A DNA stretch of 15,439 nucleotides from Bacillota bacterium (GTDB lineage: Bacteria > Vulcanimicrobiota > JAMDEM01), in assembly GCA_023486985.1 (NCBI GenBank), contig JAMDEM010000192.1, positions 1-15,439 of the forward strand, read 5' to 3'. A program made the translations under genes and the position numbers. Positions 1-7,061 of the stretch are shown here, piece by piece. The notes below the pieces were generated by a model, which was not told the origin of the DNA, did no database searches, and saw only the letters and a list, made by a program, of their open reading frames with translations. Numbering within the stretch: position 1 is the stretch's first letter; every line of letters begins with the position of its first letter.

Positions 1-184
1 AAGAGGTGAAGGAAGCCCCGACCGATTAGGGAGGGTTTCATGAAGTGAAAAGCACGGGTTTTGGCTGGAACTTCTTAGCGAAGCGAAAGCGCAGCTTAGA
101 AGGTTCCGCAAAACCCTGATTTCAAGGATGAAGCCGGGGGCTGGCAAACCGGCGATAGCGAAGCGGAAAATTAAGCTTGTTTTC
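1..184 (+). ncRNA. HEARO/omega-RNA-like structured repeat, copy A (5' end cut by window edge)
   Basis: The sequence shows a long imperfect helix: GGGTTTTG (56-63) pairs with CAAAACCC (109-116), GGAAC (67-71) with GTTCC (103-107), and TTCT (72-75) with AGAA (98-101), capped by a GC-GAAA-GC hairpin. A 3' block follows with GATGAAGCCGG, a GCTGG-CAAA-CCGGC hairpin and AGCGAAGCGGAAAATTAA. A second copy at 8357-8524 keeps the helices and flanks but changes the hairpin sequences, as expected for a functional RNA. The 3' block resembles, from memory, the HEARO RNA associated with IscB/IsrB elements. No iscB-like reading frame follows; a PP2C gene starts 90 bases downstream. The RNA call is well supported, the family name is not certain, and it could be a non-coding insertion-element end. 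Confidence 0.5.
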
Positions 185-274
185 TCATGCGACATCACGG
201 GTTTCCCCTGGATTGTCGCCATTCGAAAATAAATTACCACTTATCGAGGTATTGGGACACAGGGGAGAGGCAAA

Positions 275-1825
275 TTGGGTTATACTAAAACACACCTCGA
301 GAGCATTTTAAATAATTCCCTCGATTTGATTTTTACGGTGCGCAAAGACGGTACATTAGGCTACTTCAACCCCTGTCTTGAGAAGATTACAGGCTATACC
401 TCTTATCAAATCGACGGTAAATCCTTTCTTGAGTTTATACCCCGGCATCAGAAAAGGTTTGTGCTGCAAAAATGTTTGGAGATTAAAGAAAACAAAGCTC
501 CTCAAACTTTTGAAACAGAGATTATTAAAGCTGATGGAACGCTGGCGCATGTGCTTGTTTCTGCCTCCTTTTTGAAGGAATTTGATGAGTTAATTGTGGT
601 GATTAAGGATATTACAGAGCAGAAAATGGCAAGTAAGCTATGCGAAGCACTTAATGACATTAACGCACTGATAAGCGAAGCATTTGACGTAGAGAAAATA
701 ATACACGGGACTGTGTTTGAAGCCGGTAAAACGCTGGGCGCCGAGGGAGTTGATATATTTCTGCATGAAAATAATTACTGGACGGTAAGGTCCTTCTACG
801 GGCTTGTGATAGGCAGAAGGTTTGCCGAAAGTGAGGTTCCTCACGTAGCTCTTGCAGCCAGAATCAAAAAACCAGTCGTAATAAATGATGTTATCAATGA
901 TAAAAGAGTCAACCGCGAGTTGATGGAAAAATACAGGCTGGGTTCGGTTTTAATTATCCCGCTGACAGCAAAGGAAGAAATCGTGGGTGCAATTCAATTT
1001 ATTTACCGTTCTGCTCATGTTGCCTTCACAAAAGTCCAGATTGATTTTGCAACCAAATTGATGGCATCATTATCCATGGCAATTGAAAAAGCCCGCCGCT
1101 ATGAAAGGGAGAGAAATATTGCTGAGACTTTGCAGGATGCACTTCTAAAGCCGTCGCAAAAGATAAAAGGCATTAATTTCGGCTGTCTATATCATTCTGC
1201 AGCGGAAACTTCCAGAGTCGGGGGAGATTTTTACGATCTTTTTGAGCTTGAAAACGGGAAAATAGGTATAGTTGTCGGTGATGTTGCCGGCAAGGGACTG
1301 GAAGCAGCAAAGTTAGCTTCGGTTGTTAAAAACACCATTAAAGCTTATTCTTATTATGAAGACTCACCGGCTGTCATAATAAGCAAGACCAACGAATTTG
1401 TAATAAGAGAATCAGCTTCTATGGCATTTGTTACCGTGTTTTTCGGCATCATGGACAGTAAATCAGGAATTATTACCTATTGCAATGCCGGGCACCCGCA
1501 GCCGCTACTTAGAAAAAATACGTCGGAAATTGCTCCTATGAAATCAATATCTCCTCCGATCGGAATATTTGCCGGGCAGAAATATGTTAATGAAGAACAA
1601 ATTTTTTCAAAAGGCGACATGTTAATTATTTATACCGATGGTGTTACTGAAGCAAGGCGTGACAAGAAGTTATTCGGGGAAGAAAGACTGATAAAATTTA
1701 TTAAAGAATTAAAGGATCCCTCAGCGAAAGAACTTTCCCAGTTGATTTTTAATGAGATTATGATATATACAGGCGGAAAACTCTCAGACGACGTTATGCT
1801 TCTTACAGTCTCTCTTGAAAACTGA
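275..1825 (+). CDS. PAS-GAF-PP2C (SpoIIE/RsbU-type) serine phosphatase
   Basis: A soluble three-domain signalling phosphatase of 516 residues. An N-terminal PAS domain (about 5-118) is followed by a GAF domain (about 125-275) and a PP2C-type SpoIIE domain (about 300-512). The metal-binding residues are in GGDFYD (D318, D321), GDVAGKG (D336), TDGV (D455) and DD505-506, with the family motif CNAGHP between them, so it should be active. No membrane segment or signal peptide is visible, so sensing is probably cytoplasmic. In this family (RsbU, RsbP) the phosphatase dephosphorylates an anti-sigma-factor antagonist to release a sigma factor. No antagonist or kinase gene is nearby, so the substrate is unknown. 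The TTG start at 275 is chosen because AGGGGAGAGG lies just upstream (261-270) and the PAS domain begins at once. Confidence 0.9.
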   Translation: MGYTKTHLESILNNSLDLIFTVRKDGTLGYFNPCLEKITGYTSYQIDGKSFLEFIPRHQKRFVLQKCLEIKENKAPQTFETEIIKADGTLAHVLVSASFLKEFDELIVVIKDITEQKMASKLCEALNDINALISEAFDVEKIIHGTVFEAGKTLGAEGVDIFLHENNYWTVRSFYGLVIGRRFAESEVPHVALAARIKKPVVINDVINDKRVNRELMEKYRLGSVLIIPLTAKEEIVGAIQFIYRSAHVAFTKVQIDFATKLMASLSMAIEKARRYERERNIAETLQDALLKPSQKIKGINFGCLYHSAAETSRVGGDFYDLFELENGKIGIVVGDVAGKGLEAAKLASVVKNTIKAYSYYEDSPAVIISKTNEFVIRESASMAFVTVFFGIMDSKSGIITYCNAGHPQPLLRKNTSEIAPMKSISPPIGIFAGQKYVNEEQIFSKGDMLIIYTDGVTEARRDKKLFGEERLIKFIKELKDPSAKELSQLIFNEIMIYTGGKLSDDVMLLTVSLEN

Positions 1826-1906
1826 TATAAAAGCAATTCCCGTCCTTCTCATCTTTGTTATTCACTAGTTATCGTGAGTAAATTTGTATTATTTCTTATT
1901 CAAATA

Positions 1907-1915
1907 TGATATAAT
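1907..1915 (+). promoter_or_regulatory. Extended -10 promoter for rel
   Basis: TGATATAAT is a perfect extended -10 element (TGnTATAAT) in an AT-rich stretch, with no well-spaced -35 box, as is common for extended -10 promoters. Transcription would start near 1922, giving a leader of about 30 bases before the ATG at 1953. Confidence 0.6.
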
Positions 1916-1952
1916 ATTTTTTGCTTGAGAAGAGTTGGAGAGAGAAAATTAT

Positions 1953-4160
1953 ATGTGCGCTGTTGATGTGCTCGACAAAGCTCAGGAAGAACTAATACGC
2001 CTTGTAAAGGTTTATGACGAAGAGGCTGATTTTGACCTTTTAAGAAAAGCCTTCCAGTATGCCAGAATTGCCCATGAAGGGCAAATGAGGGCTTCGGGAG
2101 AGCCTTATCTCATACACCCCCTGGAGGTGGCAAAAGTTCTTGCCGGCCTTCATCTTGATACCAATACGATATCCGCAGCCCTTCTTCACGATATTTTAGA
2201 AGACACTCAAATTACTTATGATGATTTGAAAGCTTCCTTTGGCGAGGAAATTGCATCTTTAGTTGACGGCGTGACCAAATTAAGCGCTATAAGCGCTAAC
2301 GAGCGGAAGGATTCCGTTTCCTGGGCTATCAAGGAGAGGAAAGAGTCTCAGGCTGAGAATTTACGAAAAATCTTTATCGCAATGGCAAGGGATATAAGAG
2401 TTATACTGATAAAGCTGGCTGACAGGCTTCACAACTTGAGGACTCTTTCATCCCTTCCCGCACTTAAAAGAAAGTTTATAGCCAAGGAAACTCTTGAGAT
2501 TTTTGCCCCCATTACCTCCCGTCTCGGACTCTGGCGCCTTAAATGGGAAATTGAAGATCTTGCTTTCAGTTATCTTGAGCCGGAAAATTACAGGAACCTT
2601 GTCCAGAGAGTTGCCAAAAGAAGAGCGGAAAGAGAAAAGGTAATTGAAGGCGTCATTGAAACTATAAGGAAGAAGCTTGAGGAGCTTCATATTTCAGCCC
2701 ATATCGAGGGCAGGCCCAAGCATCTATACAGTATTTATCAGAAGATGGCAAAGCGTGGAAAAGAATTTTCCGAGATTTATGATCTTTTTGCTTTAAGGAT
2801 AATTGTAAATTCAGTGGAAGAATGTTATGCCTCTCTGGGAGCGATTCACGGCTTATGGATGCCCATAAAAGACAGGATAAAAGATTATATAGCCATGCCC
2901 AAGGCAAACAATTACAAATCTCTTCACACTTCTGTTTACGGTCCCGGCAATGAGCCTCTGGAAATTCAGATCCGCACATGGGAGATGCACAGGGTTGACG
3001 AATACGGAGTTGCCGCTCACTGGGCTTATAAGGAAGGCAAGAGGGATATAAACCTTGTCAGGGATATATTCCCCTGGATACAAAGAATTACCGAACTGCA
3101 GGGCGAAACAAAAAGTGCCGCAGAATATGTGAAGAATTTGAAACTTGACCTTCTTGAATCGCAGGTTTTTGTCTTTACTCCAAAAGGTGATGTTATAGGT
3201 CTTCCTGCCGGCTCCACTCCCATAGATTTTGCCTATAGGATTCATACCGATGTGGGGCACCGGTGCGCGGGTGCGAAAGTCAACGCCAAGATAGTTTCCA
3301 TTGATTATCAGCTTCAAAACGGTGATATTGCAGATATTATTACTTCCAAGCATGGCACGCCAAGTCTTGACTGGCTTAAGGTCTGCAAAAGCTCTCATGC
3401 CAAGAATAAGATAAGACAGTGGTTTAAAAAAGAAAGAAGAGATGAAAACATTGTCCGGGGCAGGGAGATTCTTGAAAGGGAACTGAAGCGTAACAGGCTT
3501 GAAGGTTTTCCCGGCAATGAGAAGATAATGAAGCAGGTTACGGCTGAGTTGAATTTTCTAACCTTTGAGGACCTTCTTGCTTCAATCGGCTACGGTGAAA
3601 ACACCCCGGCGCAGATAATTACAAGAATTAAAGAAGAGCTTCCCAAAGAAGAAGCAGAAGAAATTGAAGCTCTTATTAAAAAGCCCGTGGCAAGGAAGCA
3701 GAAAACTGCTCAGGCTGTAAAGGTAAAAGGAATTGACAATCTGCTGGTAAAATTTTCCAAATGCTGCCTGCCGGTTCCGGGAGACTCCATCATCGGCTAT
3801 ATTACAATGGGGAAAGGTATTTCTGTTCACAGGGTTGACTGCCCCAATATGGTGCCTCTTACAAGCCAGAAGGAAAGAATAATTGATGTTGAATGGGACA
3901 GCAGGTTAAAGGAATACCTTTATACGGTTGAATTGGAGCTTGATGCCTGGGACCGCCCTGGGCTTTTAAGCGAGGTTATGAATATGGTCAATGAGATGAA
4001 AATTTCTGCAAGGTCATGCAAAGCCTGGGCAAAGAAGGATGCGGCTGTCATAAAGCTTTGCATTGATGTTACCAATAAGGCACAGCTTGAAGATTTAATG
4101 AAAAAGCTGGCTCAGATAAAGAACATTATGAAAGTTAAAAGAATTACTCATACATTATAG
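1953..4160 (+). CDS. rel: Bifunctional (p)ppGpp synthetase/hydrolase, RelA/SpoT family
   Basis: Long Rel protein of 735 residues that makes and degrades the stringent-response alarmone (p)ppGpp on and off the ribosome. Domains in order: HD hydrolase (about 40-190, H79-D80 in LLHDILEDT), synthetase (about 230-365, with the RxKD motif R308-I-K-D311 and EIQIRT), TGS (about 405-465, VFVFTPKGD), a Cys-pair region (KCCLPVPGD) and a C-terminal ACT domain (about 660-735). The intact HD motif and RxKD loop are the pattern of bifunctional Rel, not of hydrolase-dead RelA. The frame is also open from a TTG at 1935. ATG 1953 is preferred because GGAGAGAG (1937-1944) precedes it, though the spacing is a little long. 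An extended -10 promoter lies just upstream. The order rel-dtd-MBL is common in Bacillota. Confidence 0.96.
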   Translation: MCAVDVLDKAQEELIRLVKVYDEEADFDLLRKAFQYARIAHEGQMRASGEPYLIHPLEVAKVLAGLHLDTNTISAALLHDILEDTQITYDDLKASFGEEIASLVDGVTKLSAISANERKDSVSWAIKERKESQAENLRKIFIAMARDIRVILIKLADRLHNLRTLSSLPALKRKFIAKETLEIFAPITSRLGLWRLKWEIEDLAFSYLEPENYRNLVQRVAKRRAEREKVIEGVIETIRKKLEELHISAHIEGRPKHLYSIYQKMAKRGKEFSEIYDLFALRIIVNSVEECYASLGAIHGLWMPIKDRIKDYIAMPKANNYKSLHTSVYGPGNEPLEIQIRTWEMHRVDEYGVAAHWAYKEGKRDINLVRDIFPWIQRITELQGETKSAAEYVKNLKLDLLESQVFVFTPKGDVIGLPAGSTPIDFAYRIHTDVGHRCAGAKVNAKIVSIDYQLQNGDIADIITSKHGTPSLDWLKVCKSSHAKNKIRQWFKKERRDENIVRGREILERELKRNRLEGFPGNEKIMKQVTAELNFLTFEDLLASIGYGENTPAQIITRIKEELPKEEAEEIEALIKKPVARKQKTAQAVKVKGIDNLLVKFSKCCLPVPGDSIIGYITMGKGISVHRVDCPNMVPLTSQKERIIDVEWDSRLKEYLYTVELELDAWDRPGLLSEVMNMVNEMKISARSCKAWAKKDAAVIKLCIDVTNKAQLEDLMKKLAQIKNIMKVKRITHTL

Positions 4161-4182
4161 GCATTCAGAAAACTGGTAAATC

Positions 4183-4241
4183 GTAGTTGCAGACCTTGGT
4201 CTGCGGAAAAAGGGCAAAGCAAGATTTGCCACTGCAACTAC
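4183..4241. repeat. Three-way-junction palindromic repeat
   Basis: A perfect 10-bp outer inverted repeat (GTAGTTGCAG at 4183-4192 with CTGCAACTAC at 4232-4241) encloses two further hairpins: GCAGACC-TT-GGTCTGC (4189-4204) and GGCAAA-(6)-TTTGCC (4213-4230). The first inner arm shares GCAG with the outer stem, so the two folds compete. It sits between rel and the dtd ribosome binding site. No U-tract follows, so it is not a simple terminator. It looks like a dispersed intergenic repeat, but could act on the rel-dtd transcript. Confidence 0.7.
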
Positions 4242-4265
4242 ATTAAGTTAAAAAGGAGGCGCAAT

Positions 4266-4715
4266 TTGCGGGCAGTCGTTCAGCGTGTTTCCTATGGAAG
4301 GGTACTGGTGGACGGTGAAATTACCGGAAGAATCGGGCATGGATTGATGGTTCTTCTCGGAGTGGGAAAAGAAGACAACGAAGCTGATGCTGACTATATT
4401 GCCGATAAAATTATAAAGCTTAGAATTTTTCCGGACAGGGAGGGGAAGATGAATCTTTCTCTTCTTGACGTTAACGGAGAAATCTTGATTGTGTCTCAGT
4501 TTACTCTTTTTGGGGACTGCAGGAAAGGAAGAAGGCCAAGTTATTCTGAATCAGCCGATCTCCTGCGTGCGGAGGAGCTTTATCGGTATGCAATCGGGAT
4601 TTTTGAAAAATCAGGACTAACGGTTGAGACAGGAGTGTTTCAGGCAATGATGGATGTGGAGATATGCAACAAAGGACCTGTGACACTTTTACTGGACAGC
4701 AAGAAACAGTTTTAA
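4266..4715 (+). CDS. dtd: D-aminoacyl-tRNA deacylase
   Basis: Homodimeric cytoplasmic editing enzyme of 149 residues, the usual family length, which hydrolyses D-aminoacyl-tRNA (and mischarged Gly-tRNA) to recycle tRNA. The N-terminus MRAVVQRV, the SQFTL motif (77-81) and the NKGPVT motif containing the cross-subunit Gly-cisPro pair (G137-P138) are all present. The TTG start at 4266 has an ideal AGGAGG six bases upstream (4254-4259). It follows rel and is 13 bases from the next gene, so it probably forms an operon with the MBL-fold gene, and perhaps with rel through the palindromic repeat in between. Confidence 0.96.
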   Translation: MRAVVQRVSYGRVLVDGEITGRIGHGLMVLLGVGKEDNEADADYIADKIIKLRIFPDREGKMNLSLLDVNGEILIVSQFTLFGDCRKGRRPSYSESADLLRAEELYRYAIGIFEKSGLTVETGVFQAMMDVEICNKGPVTLLLDSKKQF

Positions 4716-4728
4716 GCGGAGGTGTAAA

Positions 4729-5331
4729 TTGCTTATAGAAACTTTAGTGGTTGGATTCCTGGAAAACAACTGCTATATTCTGGCTGATGAGGATTCCAGA
4801 AGTGCTGTGATTATTGACCCGGGGGATAACGAGGAAGATATTTTAAAAACAGTAAATGAGAAGAAATTCAAGGTTGAAAAAATTCTTCTCACTCACGGCC
4901 ATCCGGACCATGTGGGAGCCGCGGAGGCTGCTTCAAGCGAAACAGGCGCTCCTGTTTATATTCATGATGAAGATAAAAAGCTTTTTAAAATAAAAGCGCA
5001 GAAGCCTGTTGCAGAAAATGATTCTATAACTTTTGGAAAATATACAATTAAAGTTCTGCATACCCCGGGGCATACACCGGGGTCGGTTTGTTTTCTGGCT
5101 GACGGAAAGCTCTTTTCCGGTGATACGGTTTTTGCCGGTTCCGTTGGGAGGACAGACCTTCCTGGCGGTTCATACAGGGATATAATGAAATCTATAAAAG
5201 AGAAAATTCTTCCTCTTTCTGATGATGTTGAAATTCTTCCAGGGCATGGACCCTCTTCAAGTATTAAAGAGGAAAAAAGGGAAAATCCTTTTCTGGTTGA
5301 TGCAATGGAAGGAAACTATCATCTTTACTAG
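4729..5331 (+). CDS. MBL-fold (glyoxalase II-like) metallohydrolase
   Basis: A 200-residue single-domain metallo-beta-lactamase-fold hydrolase. Metal ligands are visible in THGHPDH (H56, H58, D60, H61), in HTPGHTPGS (H115), in SGDT (D132) and in PGHGPS (H173), which gives a complete binuclear site. It lacks the C-terminal helical domain of true glyoxalase II, so it belongs to the short YcbL/GloB-like group. The natural substrate is not known; small thioester hydrolysis is typical of relatives. The TTG start at 4729 has GGAGGTG (4718-4724) just upstream. It follows dtd closely, an arrangement seen after rel-dtd in Bacillota. Confidence 0.92.
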   Translation: MLIETLVVGFLENNCYILADEDSRSAVIIDPGDNEEDILKTVNEKKFKVEKILLTHGHPDHVGAAEAASSETGAPVYIHDEDKKLFKIKAQKPVAENDSITFGKYTIKVLHTPGHTPGSVCFLADGKLFSGDTVFAGSVGRTDLPGGSYRDIMKSIKEKILPLSDDVEILPGHGPSSSIKEEKRENPFLVDAMEGNYHLY

Positions 5332-5373
5332 AAAATACAGCCTGGTAGCTTCCATTTAACGGAGGAAAGAAGT

Positions 5374-5739
5374 ATGTCAAAAGTTCTTATAGTTGATGAT
5401 GCCTTGTTTATGAGAATGATGCTGAAGGATATTCTTGCCAAAAACGGTTTTGAGGTCGTCGGTGAAGCCGAAAACGGTGCTCAGGCGCTTGAGAAGTACA
5501 AAGAATTAAAACCCGATATTGTGACAATGGATATCGTCATGCCGGAAGTCGACGGGCTTGAAGCTGTAAAAAACATTCTTTCCCATGATTCTTCCGCCAA
5601 AATTATAATGTGCAGCGCCATGGGCCAGCAGGCTCTTGTAATGGAAGCTCTCTCCCTCGGGGCTCAGGATTTTATCACCAAGCCTTTCTCTCCTCCAAAA
5701 TTAATAGAAACAATGAAAAAGGTGGCTGGCAAAAGCTGA
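5374..5739 (+). CDS. CheY-like single-domain response regulator
   Basis: A stand-alone receiver domain of 121 residues with no output domain. The acidic pocket (D8, D9), the phosphoacceptor D53 in TMDIVMP, the switch residue S81 and the conserved K103 in TKPF are all intact, so phosphorylation is expected. No histidine kinase or chemotaxis gene is in the window, so the partner is unknown; the sequence is of the CheY type used in chemotaxis and in phosphorelays. A good GGAGG at about 5361 precedes the ATG. The stop lies two bases before the likely thiT start, so the two may be translationally coupled. Confidence 0.92.
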   Translation: MSKVLIVDDALFMRMMLKDILAKNGFEVVGEAENGAQALEKYKELKPDIVTMDIVMPEVDGLEAVKNILSHDSSAKIIMCSAMGQQALVMEALSLGAQDFITKPFSPPKLIETMKKVAGKS

Positions 5740-5741
5740 TT

Positions 5742-6269
5742 TTGAACAGGAGCAGGCTTAAAGATTTTGTTTTGATAGGCGCCTGTATATCCCTCTCTCT
5801 TTTATTCAGCATGTGGAAGATATGGAGACTGCCTCAGGGCGGCTCAGTGTCGCTGGAAATGGTGCCGCTGATAATTATTTCTCTTCTTAGAGGATGGCGC
5901 AGCGGTGTTGTTTCGGGAGTTATCTTCAGTTTTCTGCATTTACTCCAGCAGGCGCCGGTAATTTTTGGCGCCTTGCAGTTTCTGCTTGATTATCCTCTTG
6001 CCTTTGGCTCGGCGGGAATTGCAGGAATTTTTCCTGTCCGGGGAAAAAGTATTTTGCCTGTAATTTTTGCGGTAATATCAGTTTTTGCCAGCCACCTTTT
6101 CTTTCATTTTCTATCAGGCGTGATTTTTATTGAAAAATTTGCACCCGGCGCAGTATCATACAGGTACATATATTCTCTGTTATATAACGGCAGCTATCTT
6201 GGTGTTGACCTCGTACTTTCAATGTTAATTGTGCCGGGAGTGGTAAGAAGACTGGTGAAAGTTATTTAA
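5742..6269 (+). CDS. thiT: ECF transporter S component for thiamine (ThiT/YuaJ family)
   Basis: About 175 residues, mostly hydrophobic, consistent with six membrane segments. The family signatures are clear: PQGGSVSLEMVPL after the first helix, then LRGWRSGVVSG, and LQFLLDYPLAFG, the thiamine-binding segment of ThiT. ThiT binds thiamine outside the cell and works with a shared ECF energising module, which must be encoded elsewhere. The frame is open far upstream inside the cheY-like gene. The TTG at 5742 is chosen because it gives the normal ThiT N-terminus and lies two bases past the cheY-like stop; AAGGTGG (5719-5725) is a candidate ribosome site. The next gene, thiN, makes TPP from thiamine, which supports the substrate. 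No TPP riboswitch is visible upstream. Confidence 0.87.
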   Translation: MNRSRLKDFVLIGACISLSLLFSMWKIWRLPQGGSVSLEMVPLIIISLLRGWRSGVVSGVIFSFLHLLQQAPVIFGALQFLLDYPLAFGSAGIAGIFPVRGKSILPVIFAVISVFASHLFFHFLSGVIFIEKFAPGAVSYRYIYSLLYNGSYLGVDLVLSMLIVPGVVRRLVKVI

Positions 6270-6281
6270 TGTAGTAGTTTT

Positions 6282-6386
6282 CCCCTCACCTTAATCCCGC
6301 CCACCCTTTCAGGGCGGGTACCCGCCTTCGGGGCGAGGAAAAACAATAACCCCCTCTTCCACGAGGGGCGAGTGAGGGGTGAGGGG
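6282..6386. repeat. Composite palindromic repeat between thiT and thiN
   Basis: Outer inverted arms CCCCTCACC (6282-6290) and GGTGAGGGG (6378-6386) enclose two smaller palindromes: CCCGCCC/GGGCGGG (6296-6302 with 6312-6318) and CCCCTC/GAGGGG (6351-6356 with 6363-6368). The roughly 105-bp unit resembles the GC-rich MITE-like intergenic repeats dispersed in many bacterial genomes; related motifs recur at 11687-11780 and 13408-13426. Its right arm gives the G-rich stretch just before thiN. Confidence 0.75.
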
Positions 6387-6401
6387 GCTTCGAGATTGAT
6401 T

Positions 6402-7061
6402 ATGGAAAAGAAAATTTTAATAATCACAGGCGGAAAGGCAGAGAAAGAATCTATTATAAAGAAAGCTGCGTCAGAAGCGGATTACATAATCTGCGCCGAC
6501 GGCGGTGCAAAATCCGCTTTTAAACTGGGAGTAAAGCCTGACATTATAATAGGTGATTTTGATTCCCTGCCTTCAGCTCTTCTAAAAGAGGCTGTTTTCA
6601 AGGGCGTAACTATTCAGAAACATTCTCCCTGTAAAGACAAAAGCGATCTTGAGCTGGCAGTTGATTATGCACTATCCCTTAAACCATTGGAAATAACAAT
6701 TGCCGGCGCCCTCGGCAGGAGGATTGACCATACACTCTTTAATATCTTCCTTCTCAAAAAAGCCCTCTGTAAAAAGGTTCCGGCTAAAATTTTATCTTCA
6801 GAGTGGGAAATTTTTCTTATAAACAAAAAAGCTGTAATAAGGGGGAGGAAAAATTTTATTTTGTCCCTTATTCCTCTGGAAGGCGATTGTCATGGGATTT
6901 GTCTTAAAGGGGTAAAATATATTTTGAGAAATGAGACCCTTGTCCCTGGAAATACAAGGGGACTTAGTAATATAATATTAAGTGAAGTGGCAGAGGTAAA
7001 ATTAATGTCCGGGATGCTTATTGCGATGCTGGGAAGGAATGGTGCCGGTGGGAGTAAATAA
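6402..7061 (+). CDS. thiN: Thiamine pyrophosphokinase
   Basis: A 219-residue enzyme that transfers pyrophosphate from ATP to thiamine, giving the cofactor TPP. Family motifs in order are ITGG near the N-terminus, CADGGAKSA, GDFDS (metal and ATP binding), KSDLELAVDYA and GRRIDH, with the C-terminal beta-domain ending around EVAEVKL. With thiT upstream it forms a salvage route: uptake, then pyrophosphorylation. The frame is open from a GTG at 6372 inside the preceding repeat, but ATG 6402 fits the normal family N-terminus. The only purine-rich sequence upstream is GAGGGGG (6381-6387), which belongs mostly to that repeat, so the repeat may supply the ribosome site. TTG 6396 is an alternative start. 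Confidence 0.93.
   Translation: MEKKILIITGGKAEKESIIKKAASEADYIICADGGAKSAFKLGVKPDIIIGDFDSLPSALLKEAVFKGVTIQKHSPCKDKSDLELAVDYALSLKPLEITIAGALGRRIDHTLFNIFLLKKALCKKVPAKILSSEWEIFLINKKAVIRGRKNFILSLIPLEGDCHGICLKGVKYILRNETLVPGNTRGLSNIILSEVAEVKLMSGMLIAMLGRNGAGGSK

Noticed and set aside
2853..3398. 181-codon minus-strand open frame inside rel
   Set aside because: It lies wholly within the conserved synthetase and TGS coding region on the other strand and encodes no recognisable domain.
5740..6401. TPP riboswitch controlling thiT or thiN
   Set aside because: I looked for the THI-box core (CUGAGA and GACC-type blocks) before both genes and did not find it; the thiT start abuts the cheY-like gene and the thiN spacer is a repeat.
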